Shown: positions 9,861 to 19,051, counted from the first letter of the stretch. The stretch: 64,000 bases of DNA from Heterorhizobium halophytocola (GCF_017873095.1 NZ_JAGGJU010000004.1:310001-374000); one strand, 5' to 3'. The notes: a model not told the origin generated them from the letters alone. Made by a program: numbers and translations.

Positions 9861-10084
9861 CCCCCCTCTGTCCTGCCGGACATCTCCCCCTCAAGGGGGA
9901 GATCAGCTGGGCGCGCTGCTTAGGCTCGATCCCCTGCGGGAGGCTGCCGACGCCCATTGAGGATCTAACGCTCTGTATCTGATTGTCTTCCTCGGTCGTC
10001 CGACCTACCACGACTAAAGCCGAGAGCCAGCCACACGGTGATCTCCCCCCTTGAGGGGGAGATGTCCGGCAGGAGAGAGGGGGT
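9861..10084. repeat. Palindromic intergenic repeat, RIME-like, copy 1
   Basis: Two arms of about 45 bases (9861-9905 and 10039-10084) are inverted copies of each other. Each contains TCCTGCCGGACATCTCCCCC and its own small C-run/G-run hairpin. The roughly 130-base centre differs between copies. A second copy lies at 45734-45948. The build, with two large palindromes in an intergenic space, resembles the rhizobial RIME elements; the name is my inference. No coding potential is seen. It fills the gap between the antiporter gene and the convergent patatin gene, and could fold into a strong hairpin if transcribed. Confidence 0.85.
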
Positions 10085-10157
10085 GGGCTGCAAATGACGC
10101 CATCGGCTGTGGCGCGAAACGAAGACCGCCCCACCAAAGACCGCACCCCCTCCCCGT

Positions 10158-11039
10158 TCAGCCCGCCTTGATCCGCGCTTCGATTGCCGTTTCGAGCTCC
10201 CGCTTCAGCTCGTCCTTGACGCCTTCGGTCGCCTCCAGCACCTGACGCGCCTTGAGGAAATCGAGAACGCCGAAGGCGTTGACCGGGGGGCGCAGGAAGA
10301 TGTCGGGCCGGCCGAGCTGCAGTTTCAGCTGCATGGCCGAGAGCATCATCAGCTGGGTGGCGCCGAACAGGCTCTCCATCCGGGTGGGCGTCGTGGTACC
10401 GTCGCCCTCGGGGCCGCCGATCACGTCGACGCCGATGACGATATCGGCTGCCGCCCGCAGGTGCTCGTAGGGCACCGGATTGAAAAGCCCGCCGTCGATC
10501 ATCACCCGGCCATTCAGCCGGACGGGCATGAACAGCGCCGGAATGGCGGCCGATGCCGCCAGCGCCTCATGCAGCTTGCCATCGGTCAGCACCGCCTCGC
10601 ACTGGCCGTAATAATCGGTGGCAATCACCGTCAGCGGAATCTTCAGCTCGGCGAATTCGCTCGGAATTTCCGGCGGCAGGAAAGCCTCGAGAATGCGCTC
10701 CAGATTGAACTGACCGATGCGCAGACCGCCAAGCGCGTCGCGCATGCTGCCGGGACCGAGCGACCAGAGCCTGTTGGCGATCGTTCCGCGCTTGCCGATC
10801 GTCTCGATCGCATAGTCCCGCATTGCCAATCCGGAAAGACCGGCCGCCCGGCCGGCACCGATAATCGCGCCCATGGACGCGCCGGCGATTGCCACCGGCT
10901 CCAGGCCCATCTCGTCCAGCGCTTCCAGAACCGGGATATGCGCAAGGCCCCGCGCGCCGCCGGCGCCCAGCGCCAGGGCAATCGTCGGCATGGAGCCATT
11001 GGAAGGGGCAGCGACCGGGTCTACGACAATCTCGTTCAC
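10158..11039 (-). CDS. Patatin-like phospholipase (RssA type)
   Basis: A 293-residue lipid acyl hydrolase of the bacterial patatin family. The oxyanion-hole motif GAGGARG (25-31), the nucleophile elbow GASMG with Ser55, and the dyad aspartate in DGG (Asp182) are all present, so it should be active. There is no signal peptide. The start is GTG, supported by GGGAGG six bases upstream. It begins 27 bases after the rsmD stop and lies in the run rluB-like > rsmD > patatin. The natural substrate is unknown; phospholipid or lysophospholipid is likely. Confidence 0.9.
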   Translation of the reverse strand: MNEIVVDPVAAPSNGSMPTIALALGAGGARGLAHIPVLEALDEMGLEPVAIAGASMGAIIGAGRAAGLSGLAMRDYAIETIGKRGTIANRLWSLGPGSMRDALGGLRIGQFNLERILEAFLPPEIPSEFAELKIPLTVIATDYYGQCEAVLTDGKLHEALAASAAIPALFMPVRLNGRVMIDGGLFNPVPYEHLRAAADIVIGVDVIGGPEGDGTTTPTRMESLFGATQLMMLSAMQLKLQLGRPDIFLRPPVNAFGVLDFLKARQVLEATEGVKDELKRELETAIEARIKAG

Positions 11040-11066
11040 GGACGAACCTCCCGCCTCGTCAGGATT

Positions 11067-11627
11067 TCAGGATGGGCGGTAGCGGTAGAAATGCACCCGC
11101 GTGTCGCCGAAGCCGCGATCTTCGAGCATGACGAAGGCCGGATCAAGACCGGGCTCGACATCGGCCCGCTCTTCCAGGATGACCAGCGCCTCCGGCACGA
11201 TCCAGCCACCGGTATGCGCTGCCGAGAGCGCCTTCTCGCCGAGCCCCTGAGCATAGGGCGGATCGGCGAAGACGAAGTGAAACGGCTCGACCCGGGCAAC
11301 AGGACCGAGATCGGTCGCGTCGCGCCTGAGCATCTTGGCGCGACCATGCAGGCCGAGCGCATCGATATTTTCCCAGAGCAGACCGCGGCCCTCGACGCTG
11401 TTTTCGACAAACAGCGCCTGCCGGCAGCCGCGCGACAGCGCCTCTATGCCGACGGCGCCCGTGCCGGCGAACAGATCGAGGATACGCGTGCCATCGACGG
11501 CATCCGGATAGGCATGTGCCAGGATATTGAACAGGCTTTCACGCGTCCGGTCGGTCGTCGGCCGGATCGCGTTCGTCTTCGGCGTGGCCAGATTGCGGCC
11601 GCGGAACTCACCACCAACGATCCGCAC
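11067..11627 (-). CDS. rsmD: 16S rRNA (guanine(966)-N(2))-methyltransferase RsmD
   Basis: A 186-residue SAM-dependent methyltransferase that modifies G966 of 16S rRNA. It shows the family entry motif RPTTDRTRE (22-30), the SAM-binding loop DLFAGTGAVGIEALSRG (51-67) and the catalytic DPPY (122-125). The start codon is GTG. It lies six bases after the stop of the pseudouridine synthase gene, so two rRNA modification enzymes appear cotranscribed, a pairing common in rhizobia. Confidence 0.95.
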   Translation of the reverse strand: MRIVGGEFRGRNLATPKTNAIRPTTDRTRESLFNILAHAYPDAVDGTRILDLFAGTGAVGIEALSRGCRQALFVENSVEGRGLLWENIDALGLHGRAKMLRRDATDLGPVARVEPFHFVFADPPYAQGLGEKALSAAHTGGWIVPEALVILEERADVEPGLDPAFVMLEDRGFGDTRVHFYRYRPS

Positions 11628-11633
11628 GAAGCC

Positions 11634-13415
11634 TTACCTCTTGCCCTTGGGGGGACCATTGCGGGTGGGTGCCGGACGGCTGGAACCGCCGCGGCCACCG
11701 GGCTTTCCACCGAAAGGCTTGCCGCCGGGCTTCTTGGCATAGGGCTTGTCACCGCCACGCCCTTCGCCTGGGCGTCCTTCACCCGATCGTCCGTCGCCTG
11801 ACCGGCCCTCGAAGCTGCGCCCCTCGCCGAAGGGCTTGCCGCCCCGCGGACCACGGGCGGTGCGTTCGCCGCGGCCGGTTTCGTCAGAGCGGCCGCCGCC
11901 GCCGTGATATGAGCGATCATCGCCGCCACGGTCACGGCGTTCGCCGAACCCGCCTTCGTCGCGCGAACGGCGCGGAGGACCGCTTTTCTTGTCCGGCCCT
12001 TCGGCGCGAATCCATTCGCCATCCTCGTCGCGGGCGCGGGCGACCGTCACGCGGAGCTCGTTCGGACGCACGGCCGGGCGCTCGTCGCGCTCGGGGCGGT
12101 TCGGACGAGCGGCCACCTTGGCGGCCTTCTTCTCGCCCATCGGACGGGCGCCGGGCGCCATCCAGACATTGGCGGTGCGGCTGGTGCCGAACGGCTTGCG
12201 CTTGTCATCCTCGCGCTTTTCGCCGTCACGCTTGCCGCCATCGCGCTTGTCCGCGGCGAAACCGCCACGGCGATCATCATCGCCGAATTTCTTCTTGAAG
12301 CCCCCCTTGCGATCTCCACCCTTGCGGTCGTCCTTGCCGCCAAAGGATTTCGGACCTGGCCCCTTGCGGGTGTCGAGACGGTCGCGGGCTTCCTCGCGCG
12401 GATCGTAGTCGCGGGCGCGCTTGGGCTTGTCCCAGCCGGTGGATTTCGCAGGCGCCGCCTTCGGCTTTGCGTCTTCCTCGTCTTCGCCGACCGGCGCATT
12501 GTAGATCGGCGCGTCGAAATTGGCCTTGGCGTCCTCTATCAGGCGGGGCCCGAGCTGATCGCGCAGCATGCGGCCACGCACTTCCAGCACCTTGCCCTCG
12601 TCGAGATCGCCGAGCTGGAACGGACCATAGGAAATGCGGATCAGGCGATTGACGTCGAGACCGAGGGCGCCCAGCACGTTCTTGATCTCGCGGTTCTTGC
12701 CTTCGCGAAGACCCATGGTGATCCAGACATTGTGGCCCTGCTTGCGGTCGAGCGTCGCATCGATCGCGCCGTAGAGCACGCCGTCGACGGCAATGCCTTC
12801 CTTCAGCTTGTCCAGCGCTTCCTGATCGACATCGCCATGGGCGCGCACGCGGTAGCGGCGCAGCCAGCCGGTGGTCGGCAGCTCCAGGACGCGGGCGAGC
12901 CCGCCGTCATTGGTCAGCAACAGCAGGCCTTCGGTATTGATATCGAGACGGCCTATGGACATCACCCGCGGCAGATCGCCGGGCAGGTTGTCGAACACGG
13001 TCGAGCGTCCTTCCGGATCGGCATTGGTGGTCACCAGGCCGGCCGGCTTGTGATAGAGCCAGAGCCGGGTGCGCTCGACGCCGCGGATCGGCTCGCCATC
13101 CACCGCGATCGTGTCGGCGAAGGTCGCGTTGACGACAGGCGTGTCGAGCACCTTGCCGTTGAGGCTGACCCGGCCCTCCATGATCATCCGCTCGACATCA
13201 CGCCGCGAGGCGATGCCGGCGCGGGCGAGCAGCTTGGAAATGCGCTCGGGCTTGCCGGCGGCCACCCCCGTCTCGACCTCGGCCTGAGCCGGCCTTGGCG
13301 CACGCTTTTCCTCGGGCGCAGCATCCTTGCGCGGTCCCGGCTTGCGAGTCTTGGATGGGCCACCGCGCGCGGCCTTGCCGGCCGGCGGGCGTCTGGGCTT
13401 GTCTTTGAATGTCAT
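11634..13415 (-). CDS. 23S rRNA pseudouridine synthase, RluB/RsuA family, with a long basic tail
   Basis: A 593-residue protein. An S4 RNA-binding domain (about 57-100) and an RsuA/RluB-type catalytic domain (about 115-290) are clear; catalytic Asp158 lies in GRLDINTEGLLLLTNDGG. Residues 1-55 and about 300-593 are low-complexity, rich in Arg, Gly, Lys, Asp and Pro, with repeated patterns such as GRSGDGRSGEGRPGEGR. Typical RluB is about 290 residues, so this tail doubles the protein. The frame is open upstream across tadA, but the ATG at 13415 gives a natural MTFKDKPRR start; the ribosome site is weak. It heads the run with rsmD and the patatin gene and is divergent from tadA. RluB is more likely than RsuA, but I leave the symbol open. 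Confidence 0.92.
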   Translation of the reverse strand: MTFKDKPRRPPAGKAARGGPSKTRKPGPRKDAAPEEKRAPRPAQAEVETGVAAGKPERISKLLARAGIASRRDVERMIMEGRVSLNGKVLDTPVVNATFADTIAVDGEPIRGVERTRLWLYHKPAGLVTTNADPEGRSTVFDNLPGDLPRVMSIGRLDINTEGLLLLTNDGGLARVLELPTTGWLRRYRVRAHGDVDQEALDKLKEGIAVDGVLYGAIDATLDRKQGHNVWITMGLREGKNREIKNVLGALGLDVNRLIRISYGPFQLGDLDEGKVLEVRGRMLRDQLGPRLIEDAKANFDAPIYNAPVGEDEEDAKPKAAPAKSTGWDKPKRARDYDPREEARDRLDTRKGPGPKSFGGKDDRKGGDRKGGFKKKFGDDDRRGGFAADKRDGGKRDGEKREDDKRKPFGTSRTANVWMAPGARPMGEKKAAKVAARPNRPERDERPAVRPNELRVTVARARDEDGEWIRAEGPDKKSGPPRRSRDEGGFGERRDRGGDDRSYHGGGGRSDETGRGERTARGPRGGKPFGEGRSFEGRSGDGRSGEGRPGEGRGGDKPYAKKPGGKPFGGKPGGRGGSSRPAPTRNGPPKGKR

Positions 13416-13479
13416 TTGCTGTTTGCCTGTCGTTTGGCGTCTCCTATCAGGTCGAGGCCTTTTGGTTAAGAGGAAAGTT

Positions 13480-13947
13480 GTGATCGCGCGCGCAGGCAAG
13501 GGCTTCATGGCAGCGGCAATCGAGGAAGCACGGGCTGCAGGCGCACGCGGCGAAGTGCCGATCGGCGCCGTCCTGGTAAAAGACGGCGAGATCATCGCAC
13601 GCGCCGGCAACGAGACACGCCGGTTGAACGACGTGACCGCGCATGCCGAGATCCTGGCGATCCGCCGGGCAGCGGCCACGCTTGCCGACGAGCGTCTTGT
13701 CGATGCCGATCTCTATGTGACGCTGGAGCCCTGCGCGATGTGCGCGGCGGCGATCTCGTTTGCCCGGATACGGCGCCTCTATTACGGCGCCGAAGATCCG
13801 AAGGGCGGCGGCGTCGACCATGGCGGCCGCTTCTATGCCCAGCCCACCTGTCATCATGCACCGGAGGTCTATTCGGGAATCGGCGAGGCCGAATCCGCCG
13901 AGATCCTGCGGGCCTTCTTCCAGGAAAGGCGCGTGGCGGAAGACTGA
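13480..13947 (+). CDS. tadA: tRNA adenosine(34) deaminase TadA
   Basis: TadA converts the wobble adenosine of tRNA-Arg(ACG) to inosine. The zinc site is complete: HAE with His55 and catalytic Glu57, and PCAMC with Cys85 and Cys88. GEVPIGAVLV precedes it, as in other TadA proteins. I chose the GTG at 13480 because AGAGGA lies about five bases upstream and gives a normal 155-residue protein. An ATG at 13507 would cut into the conserved first helix. It is divergent from the pseudouridine synthase gene, with a very short intergenic region. Confidence 0.93.
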   Translation: MIARAGKGFMAAAIEEARAAGARGEVPIGAVLVKDGEIIARAGNETRRLNDVTAHAEILAIRRAAATLADERLVDADLYVTLEPCAMCAAAISFARIRRLYYGAEDPKGGGVDHGGRFYAQPTCHHAPEVYSGIGEAESAEILRAFFQERRVAED

Positions 13948-13994
13948 GGGCTCGACCAGGGCCGGTTCCGGTCCTGCGCTTTGGCGCTGCCTGC

Positions 13995-14474
13995 CTATTG
14001 CTCGGCAAGCGCCTTCAGCCTGTCGCCGGACAGGCGGTAGCGGATCCACTCGCTTTGCGGCTCGGCACCGACGCCGTCATAGACGCGGATCGCCGGGGTG
14101 TTCCAGTCGAGCACGCTCCACTCGAATCGGCCGCAGCCTTGCTCGAGCGCGATCTTCGCCAATTGCGTCAGGACGAAGCGGGCCCCACCCCGGCCGCGAA
14201 AGGCGGGGGCCACATAGAGGTCTTCGAGATAGAGGCCCTTGCGGCCCTGCCAGGTGGAGAAGCTGTAGAACCAGATCGCAAAGCCGGCGGCGACGGCATC
14301 CTTTTCCAGGATGAGGCAGGAAGTGACGGCGCCCGGCCCGAACATGGCGGCCTCCAGCGTCGCCTCAGTCGCCTCGACCTGGTCCAGCGCCTTTTCGAAT
14401 TCCGCCAGGTCGCGGATGAACTGCAGAATGGTCGGCACGTCCTTGGCTGTCGCGCGGCGGATGGTAAAAGTCAT
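13995..14474 (-). CDS. GNAT family N-acetyltransferase, diamine acetyltransferase-like
   Basis: A 159-residue GNAT enzyme. The acetyl-CoA-binding motif A region is LYLEDLYVAPAFRGRGGARFVL (about 86-107), with the RGRGGA pyrophosphate loop, followed by LDWNTPAIRVYDGVGA, the usual motif B with a conserved Tyr. The EDLYV and FRGRG context resembles spermidine/spermine and thialysine acetyltransferases, so an amine substrate is a reasonable guess only. The start at 14474 follows GGGGA. It is convergent with tadA. A hairpin terminator for the next upstream gene separates it from the lipoprotein gene. Confidence 0.86.
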   Translation of the reverse strand: MTFTIRRATAKDVPTILQFIRDLAEFEKALDQVEATEATLEAAMFGPGAVTSCLILEKDAVAAGFAIWFYSFSTWQGRKGLYLEDLYVAPAFRGRGGARFVLTQLAKIALEQGCGRFEWSVLDWNTPAIRVYDGVGAEPQSEWIRYRLSGDRLKALAEQ

Positions 14475-14492
14475 GATGTCCCCTGAAACACG

Positions 14493-14516
14493 AAAGCAGG
14501 CCGCAAGGCCTGCTTT
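14493..14516 (-). terminator. Intrinsic terminator after the lipoprotein gene
   Basis: A perfect 10-bp stem, AAAGCAGGCC and GGCCTGCTTT, with a four-base loop. It is about 25 bases downstream of the lipoprotein stop on the minus strand, and the transcript then runs into TTTCGTGTTT. It separates that gene from the acetyltransferase. Confidence 0.8.
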
Positions 14517-14540
14517 CTGAAACCTGTGTCGCTCACACGC

Positions 14541-15170
14541 TTACTGGAACGGCTTCCACCATTCGCTGGTCTGCTGGGCGGCCTTGGCTTCCTTCTTGCG
14601 ACGCTTGGCCTTTTTCAGCTCGGGCTCGCCGAGGTCGTCGAGGCTTGCCTGTTCGGTCTCCCGATACTGGCTCGGCGGATCGGAGAGATAGCGGCGCTGG
14701 TCGAGATAGGCACCCTTCTGCAGGGCACGGGCATCGCGGAAGTCCTGCCATTTCTGCGTCTCGGTCCGGGTGCCGGCCTTGCCATAGCCTTCCAGCAGCG
14801 GCGAGCGGTAGTTCGGATCGTCGGCGTGTTCGCTGGCTTCCTGTCTCAGGCGCTCGCGGGTCTGCTCCGGCGACTCCAGCCATTCCGGATTGCTCTCGGA
14901 CGAGGCCAGCGACTGCTGCGGGGCAACCAGCGCGGCCTGCTCGCCCTTCGGCGGCATGACCAGCTTGGGACGCGGGTTGTATTTCACGTCGGCCTTCTTG
15001 TCGGCCGGGCTGCCGATTGCAACGGCAGAGCCGACATCGTCCACCAACTGTTCCATGGCGGTCTTGTCGGTGCCGTATGTGGGACTGCCCACGCAACCCG
15101 AAAGCCCGGCGCATCCGACAAGAATGCCGGAGATCCCGACTGCAACTCGAAACAAATCTGCCCTGCTCAT
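14541..15170 (-). CDS. Putative outer-membrane lipoprotein, unknown function
   Basis: A 209-residue protein with a lipoprotein signal peptide: MSRADLFRVAVGISGILVGC then the lipobox GLSGC, so Cys26 is the probable lipidated residue. The mature part is hydrophilic and rich in charged residues and proline, ending in a Lys/Arg/Glu-rich helical stretch and WWKPFQ. No enzymatic domain is recognised. The start at 15170 follows GGAAGG. It lies downstream of ileS on the same strand. Function unknown; by composition it could be a surface or periplasm-facing structural lipoprotein. Confidence 0.82.
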   Translation of the reverse strand: MSRADLFRVAVGISGILVGCAGLSGCVGSPTYGTDKTAMEQLVDDVGSAVAIGSPADKKADVKYNPRPKLVMPPKGEQAALVAPQQSLASSESNPEWLESPEQTRERLRQEASEHADDPNYRSPLLEGYGKAGTRTETQKWQDFRDARALQKGAYLDQRRYLSDPPSQYRETEQASLDDLGEPELKKAKRRKKEAKAAQQTSEWWKPFQ

Positions 15171-15263
15171 GCCAACCTTCCAGCCTTGCCGGCTTCCCTG
15201 CCCCCGACGGTCTTATCCTCGACCATCGCCTGCCGGAAAAATCCGGCCAATTTCAGGCAAATT

Positions 15264-15297
15264 ACCGGAGGGCCCGCTAATGTGCAAACCCTCCGGT
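15264..15297 (-). terminator. Possible terminator after ileS
   Basis: Inverted repeat ACCGGAGGG and CCCTCCGGT with a 16-base loop, directly after the ileS stop on the minus strand. The T-tract is weak (AATTTG), so termination is uncertain. Confidence 0.4.
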
Positions 15298-15306
15298 CAG
15301 ATTTCG

Positions 15307-18228
15307 TTAATCCTGTTGCGCCAGTTCCCGCAGCGCAGCCGCATCGCGTGCCGAGACATCCGGATACTGCGGATCGGAGCCGACATCGGCGGTGATCTTC
15401 CAGGAGCGGGCGCATTTCGTGCCCTCCGCCAGCTTCGGCTCGACGGCAACCGTCGGGATATCGGCCAGGCGGAATGCCTCTGCCGGACCTTCGTCGGTTG
15501 CAATCGTGACACCCGAGGTGATGCAGATATCCGCCAGATCAAGCCCGTCCAGCACCTTCACAAGCGCCGGATCATTGATGTGGATAACAGGCGAGGCCTC
15601 CAGCGACGAGCCGATGCGCTTTTCGCGGCGCTCCACCTCGAGCGCGCCGGTCACCACCGTGCGGACCTTCTTGATCTTGGCCCATTTGGCATCGAGGTCC
15701 GGGTTCAGCCATTTGGCCGGCACCTCGGGGAACTGCTCCAGATGGACCGACTCGGCATCCGGATAGCGCGACAGCCACGCCTCCTCCATGGTGAACACCA
15801 GCATCGGCGCAAACCAGGCCACCAGGCAATCGAAGATGCGGCGGATGACGGCAAGCGCCGCCCGGCGACGCAGCGACGAGGGCGCGTCGCAATAGAGCGC
15901 GTCCTTGCGGATGTCGAAATAGAAGGCCGACAACTCGATATTGGTAAAGTCGATCAGCGCGCGGGTGATCCTCTTGAATTCGAAGGCGTCGTAGCCTTCG
16001 CGCACCAGCCTGTCGAGTTCGGCAAGACGATGCAGCATCAGCTTTTCGAGCTCCGGCATGTCGCCATAGGCGATCTCCTCGCCCTTGTCATGGGCGAGCG
16101 TGCCGAGCATCCAGCGCACCGTGTTGCGGATCTTGCGATAGCTGTCGATATTGGTCTGGATGATCGACTTGCCGACGCGCAGGTCCTCGGAATAGTCCGA
16201 TGTCATCACCCAGAGCCGCAGGATGTCGGCACCCGAATCCTTCATCACGTCCTGGGGTGCGGTGACATTGCCCTTCGACTTCGACATCTTCTCACCCTTC
16301 TCATCCATGATGAAACCATGGGTGACAACGGCATTGTAAGGTGCACGGCCCCGCGTCGCGCAGCTTTCGAGCAGCGACGAGTGGAACCAGCCGCGGTGCT
16401 GGTCGGAGCCTTCCAGATAGACGTCGGCCGGCCATTTCAGGTCCGGGCGGTCTTCCAGCGTGAAGGTGTGGGTCGAGCCTGAATCGAACCAGACGTCGAG
16501 GATGTCCATGACCTGGATCCAGGGCTCGTTCGAACGCCCGCCGAGGAAGCGTTCGCGCGCGCCCTCGGCGAACCAGGCATCGGCGCCCTCGGCCTCGAAG
16601 GCTTCGAGGATACGGGCATTGACGGCCTCGTCGACCAGGATCTCGCCCTTGTCATCGGCAAAGATTGCAATCGGCACGCCCCAGGCGCGCTGGCGCGACA
16701 GCACCCAGTCCGGGCGTCCCTCGATCATCGCGCGCAGGCGGTTCTGGCCGCTGGCCGGAACGAAACGGGTGTCGTCGATGGCAGAGAGCGAACGGCTGCG
16801 CAAGGTGGTCTGGTCGTCGAGGTTCTTGTCCATGTAGACGAACCACTGCGGCGTGTTGCGGAAGATGATCGGCTTCTTCGAGCGCCAGGAATGCGGATAA
16901 TCGTGCTTGATCCGGCCGCGGGCAAAGAGGTTGTTGGCCGCAATCAGGGCCTCGATGACGCGCTTGTTGGCATCGCCCTTCTTGCCGTCGTCGTCCATGA
17001 CGCGGGCAGCACCGCCTTCGGCATCCGGGCCGAAGCCGGGGGCCTCGTCGGTGTAGAAGCCGGCATCGTCGACGGTGAACGGGATTTTTGACGAGATGCC
17101 GCGCGCTTCCAGGTCGCGGGCCCTGTCCATCCAGGCGTCGAAGTCCTCGCGACCATGGCTGGGCGCGGTGTGGACGAAACCGGTACCGGCGTCATCGGTA
17201 ACATGGTCGCCGTCGAGCAGCGGCACCTGGAAGGTGTAGCCGAGGGCTGCCAGCGGATGGGCGCAGGTGATGGCTGCCAGCTCGGAGGATTCGACCGACC
17301 GGACCAGCGCCAGCGTCACCTTGGCCTTGGCCGCGCATTCTTCTGCCAGACGGGTAGCGAAGATCAGCTTTTCACCCGGCTGCGGGCCGAAGTCGTTTTC
17401 GGCGGCCGTGACCTCGTAGAGGCCGTACGGGTAGCGCGAGGAATAGGAGATCGCGCGGTTGCCGGGGATGGTCCAGGGCGTGGTCGTCCAGATGACGACC
17501 GAAGCTTCAAGTAGGTCCGATTTCCCGGATTCCCGTTCGACCTGGAGCATCTGTACCGGGAACTTCACCCAGATCGTGTCGCTCTCAACCTCATGATACT
17601 CCACCTCGGCCTCGGCGAGTGCCGTGCGCTCGACCACCGACCACATGATCGGCTTGGAGCCGCGATAGAGCTGGCCGGACCGGGCGATCTTCAACAGTTC
17701 GCCGGCGATCCGCGCTTCCGCGTGGAAATTCATCGTGGTGTAGGGATTGTCGAAGTCGCCCTCGATGCCCAGCCGCTTGAATTCTTCCGCCTGGATCTTG
17801 ATCCAGTCGGCGGCAAAGTCACGGCATTCCTGGCGGAATTCGTTGACCGGGACTTCGTCCTTGTTCTTGCCCTTGGCGCGGTATTTTTCCTCGATCTTCC
17901 ATTCGATCGGAAGACCGTGGCAATCCCAGCCCGGCACGTAGTTGGCATCATAACCGCGCATCTGGAACGAGCGGTTGATCACGTCCTTCAGGATCTTGTT
18001 CAGCGCATGGCCGATATGGATATTGCCATTGGCATAGGGCGGGCCGTCATGCAGGACGAATTTTTCCCGGCCGGCGGCCGAGGCACGCAGGCGCTTGTAG
18101 AGATCCATCTTCTGCCAGCGGGCCACCGTTTCCGGCTCCTTCTGCGGCAGGCCGGCCCGCATCGGAAAATCCGTCTGCGGCAGATAGAGGGTGGAGGAAT
18201 AGTCTACTTTTTCAACGGTGTCGGTCAT
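15307..18228 (-). CDS. ileS: Isoleucyl-tRNA synthetase
   Basis: A class I aminoacyl-tRNA synthetase of 973 residues that charges tRNA-Ile and edits valine. The HIGH signature is HIGH itself (71-74, in [16 protein letters not shown]), and KMSKS is at 647-651. The CP1 editing domain lies between, with [11 protein letters not shown]. The frame opens 28 codons further upstream, but the ATG at 18228 ([13 protein letters not shown]) is the natural start. At the C-terminus, where many bacterial IleS carry a four-cysteine zinc finger, only one cysteine remains (KCARSWK). It is monocistronic or followed by the lipoprotein gene. Confidence 0.97.
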   Translation of the reverse strand: MTDTVEKVDYSSTLYLPQTDFPMRAGLPQKEPETVARWQKMDLYKRLRASAAGREKFVLHDGPPYANGNIHIGHALNKILKDVINRSFQMRGYDANYVPGWDCHGLPIEWKIEEKYRAKGKNKDEVPVNEFRQECRDFAADWIKIQAEEFKRLGIEGDFDNPYTTMNFHAEARIAGELLKIARSGQLYRGSKPIMWSVVERTALAEAEVEYHEVESDTIWVKFPVQMLQVERESGKSDLLEASVVIWTTTPWTIPGNRAISYSSRYPYGLYEVTAAENDFGPQPGEKLIFATRLAEECAAKAKVTLALVRSVESSELAAITCAHPLAALGYTFQVPLLDGDHVTDDAGTGFVHTAPSHGREDFDAWMDRARDLEARGISSKIPFTVDDAGFYTDEAPGFGPDAEGGAARVMDDDGKKGDANKRVIEALIAANNLFARGRIKHDYPHSWRSKKPIIFRNTPQWFVYMDKNLDDQTTLRSRSLSAIDDTRFVPASGQNRLRAMIEGRPDWVLSRQRAWGVPIAIFADDKGEILVDEAVNARILEAFEAEGADAWFAEGARERFLGGRSNEPWIQVMDILDVWFDSGSTHTFTLEDRPDLKWPADVYLEGSDQHRGWFHSSLLESCATRGRAPYNAVVTHGFIMDEKGEKMSKSKGNVTAPQDVMKDSGADILRLWVMTSDYSEDLRVGKSIIQTNIDSYRKIRNTVRWMLGTLAHDKGEEIAYGDMPELEKLMLHRLAELDRLVREGYDAFEFKRITRALIDFTNIELSAFYFDIRKDALYCDAPSSLRRRAALAVIRRIFDCLVAWFAPMLVFTMEEAWLSRYPDAESVHLEQFPEVPAKWLNPDLDAKWAKIKKVRTVVTGALEVERREKRIGSSLEASPVIHINDPALVKVLDGLDLADICITSGVTIATDEGPAEAFRLADIPTVAVEPKLAEGTKCARSWKITADVGSDPQYPDVSARDAAALRELAQQD

Positions 18229-18534
18229 GATCTCGGCCAATCGGGCGCCCGGATGCGGGCCGCATAGAGTGTCTTCGTCAAGGGAGGGTGAAGGTCGCGC
18301 AACATCAAACATGCGCCTGTAGCCCGGACCCTCCGGCCTCGCAATCAGCGCGCGCGGAAGGCCGGGCCAATAATTCGGGATAGGATCATCAACCGCTTCA
18401 TCGCCATGGTGGCGGTTGTTTAAGCGGTTTTGAGGCGAAAAGGAAGGGGGCAGAACGCCGTCGACCGATCGCTTTGGAAAATGCCTCGGATTGGCAGTAT
18501 CATCACGCTATTCTTGAATAGACGGATCGATGAC
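18229..18534. other. Intergenic region between ileS and the HicB-like pseudogene
   Basis: About 300 bases without a credible gene. It must contain the ileS promoter (minus strand) and any promoter for the HicBA-like pair. A 7-bp inverted repeat CCGGCCT/AGGCCGG near 18333-18365 is the only clear structure. I see no riboswitch or T-box-like element. Confidence 0.5.
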
Positions 18535-18783
18535 ATGCTGAAGCGCAGCTAATACGTCAAGGCCCACTGGGATGACGAGGCCAAGGTCTTCCACTCGGAA
18601 AGCGACATTGAGGGTCTGCACATCGAATCCCCCACTCGCGACGCCTTCGAGGATGTGCTGTTCGACGCCGCAATCGATCTGATCGCCAGCAATCACATGC
18701 GCGCCAACGACCTGCACGGCAAAGATCTGCGTGACGTCATTCCGGCCATCATCTGGGAGCGGCCGGTGCCTGCCGCAGCGTGA
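18535..18783 (+). pseudogene. HicB-like (DUF1902) antitoxin, early in-frame stop
   Basis: Read from the ATG at 18535, codon 6 is TAA (18550-18552). The frame then stays open to TGA at 18781 and encodes YVKAHWDDEAKVFHSESD, IEGLHIESPTRDAFE and onward, matching the HicB-like DUF1902 antitoxin fold (a strand of WDDEAKVF type, then a helix). A single TAC-to-TAA change would account for it. No ATG or GTG lies between the stop and the middle of the gene, so a shorter full-domain product is unlikely. Its end overlaps the toxin start (TGATG), the normal coupled arrangement. A sequencing error or a recoded stop cannot be excluded. Confidence 0.72.
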
Positions 18784-18980
18784 TGCCGGTCGGCTATTGC
18801 AGGCAGGTGACAAAGATCCTGGCGGCACTCGGGTATGCCTATTTCGCCAATATCAAGGGCTCGCACGACAAATGGCGGCACGGCGAGACCGGCAAACTGG
18901 TTCTGGTGCCGCACAATCTGCAAAGTCGCCATACGGCGAATGCGATACTGAAATCCGCCGGTTCGTCGGAGACAGTCTGA
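18783..18980 (+). CDS. HicA-like mRNA interferase toxin
   Basis: A 65-residue protein of the HicA (YcfA) double-stranded-RNA-binding fold. It has the features of the family: a lead helix VTKILAALGY, the conserved GSH motif with the catalytic histidine in KGSHDKWRH, a strand KLVLVPH, and the closing helix NAILKSAG. HicA toxins cleave mRNA and are held in check by HicB. The start ATG overlaps the upstream antitoxin stop by one base. The frame is intact, while its partner is broken, so either the toxin is inactive or inhibition survives in another form. It follows the ileS region with no other accessory genes. Confidence 0.75.
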   Translation: MPVGYCRQVTKILAALGYAYFANIKGSHDKWRHGETGKLVLVPHNLQSRHTANAILKSAGSSETV

Positions 18981-19002
18981 GGACAGAGAAAGCTTCAAAC
19001 TA

Positions 19003-19031
19003 AAAAGGCGCGGACCGCAAAGCCCGCGCCT
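19003..19031 (-). terminator. Intrinsic terminator of the DUF3311-mctP operon
   Basis: An 8-bp GC stem, AGGCGCGG and CCGCGCCT, 20 bases past the mctP stop, followed on the minus strand by TTTTTA. A good rho-independent terminator. Confidence 0.8.
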
Positions 19032-19051
19032 GTTCTCTCATGCGGCCGATA

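Noticed and set aside
9861..10084. Possible CRISPR-like repeat
   Set aside because: Two inverted arms with a non-repeating centre do not form a direct-repeat/spacer array, and no cas gene is present.
14890..16482. Open frame of about 530 codons opposite ileS
   Set aside because: A shadow of the ileS coding strand, rich in Arg and His with no domain pattern.
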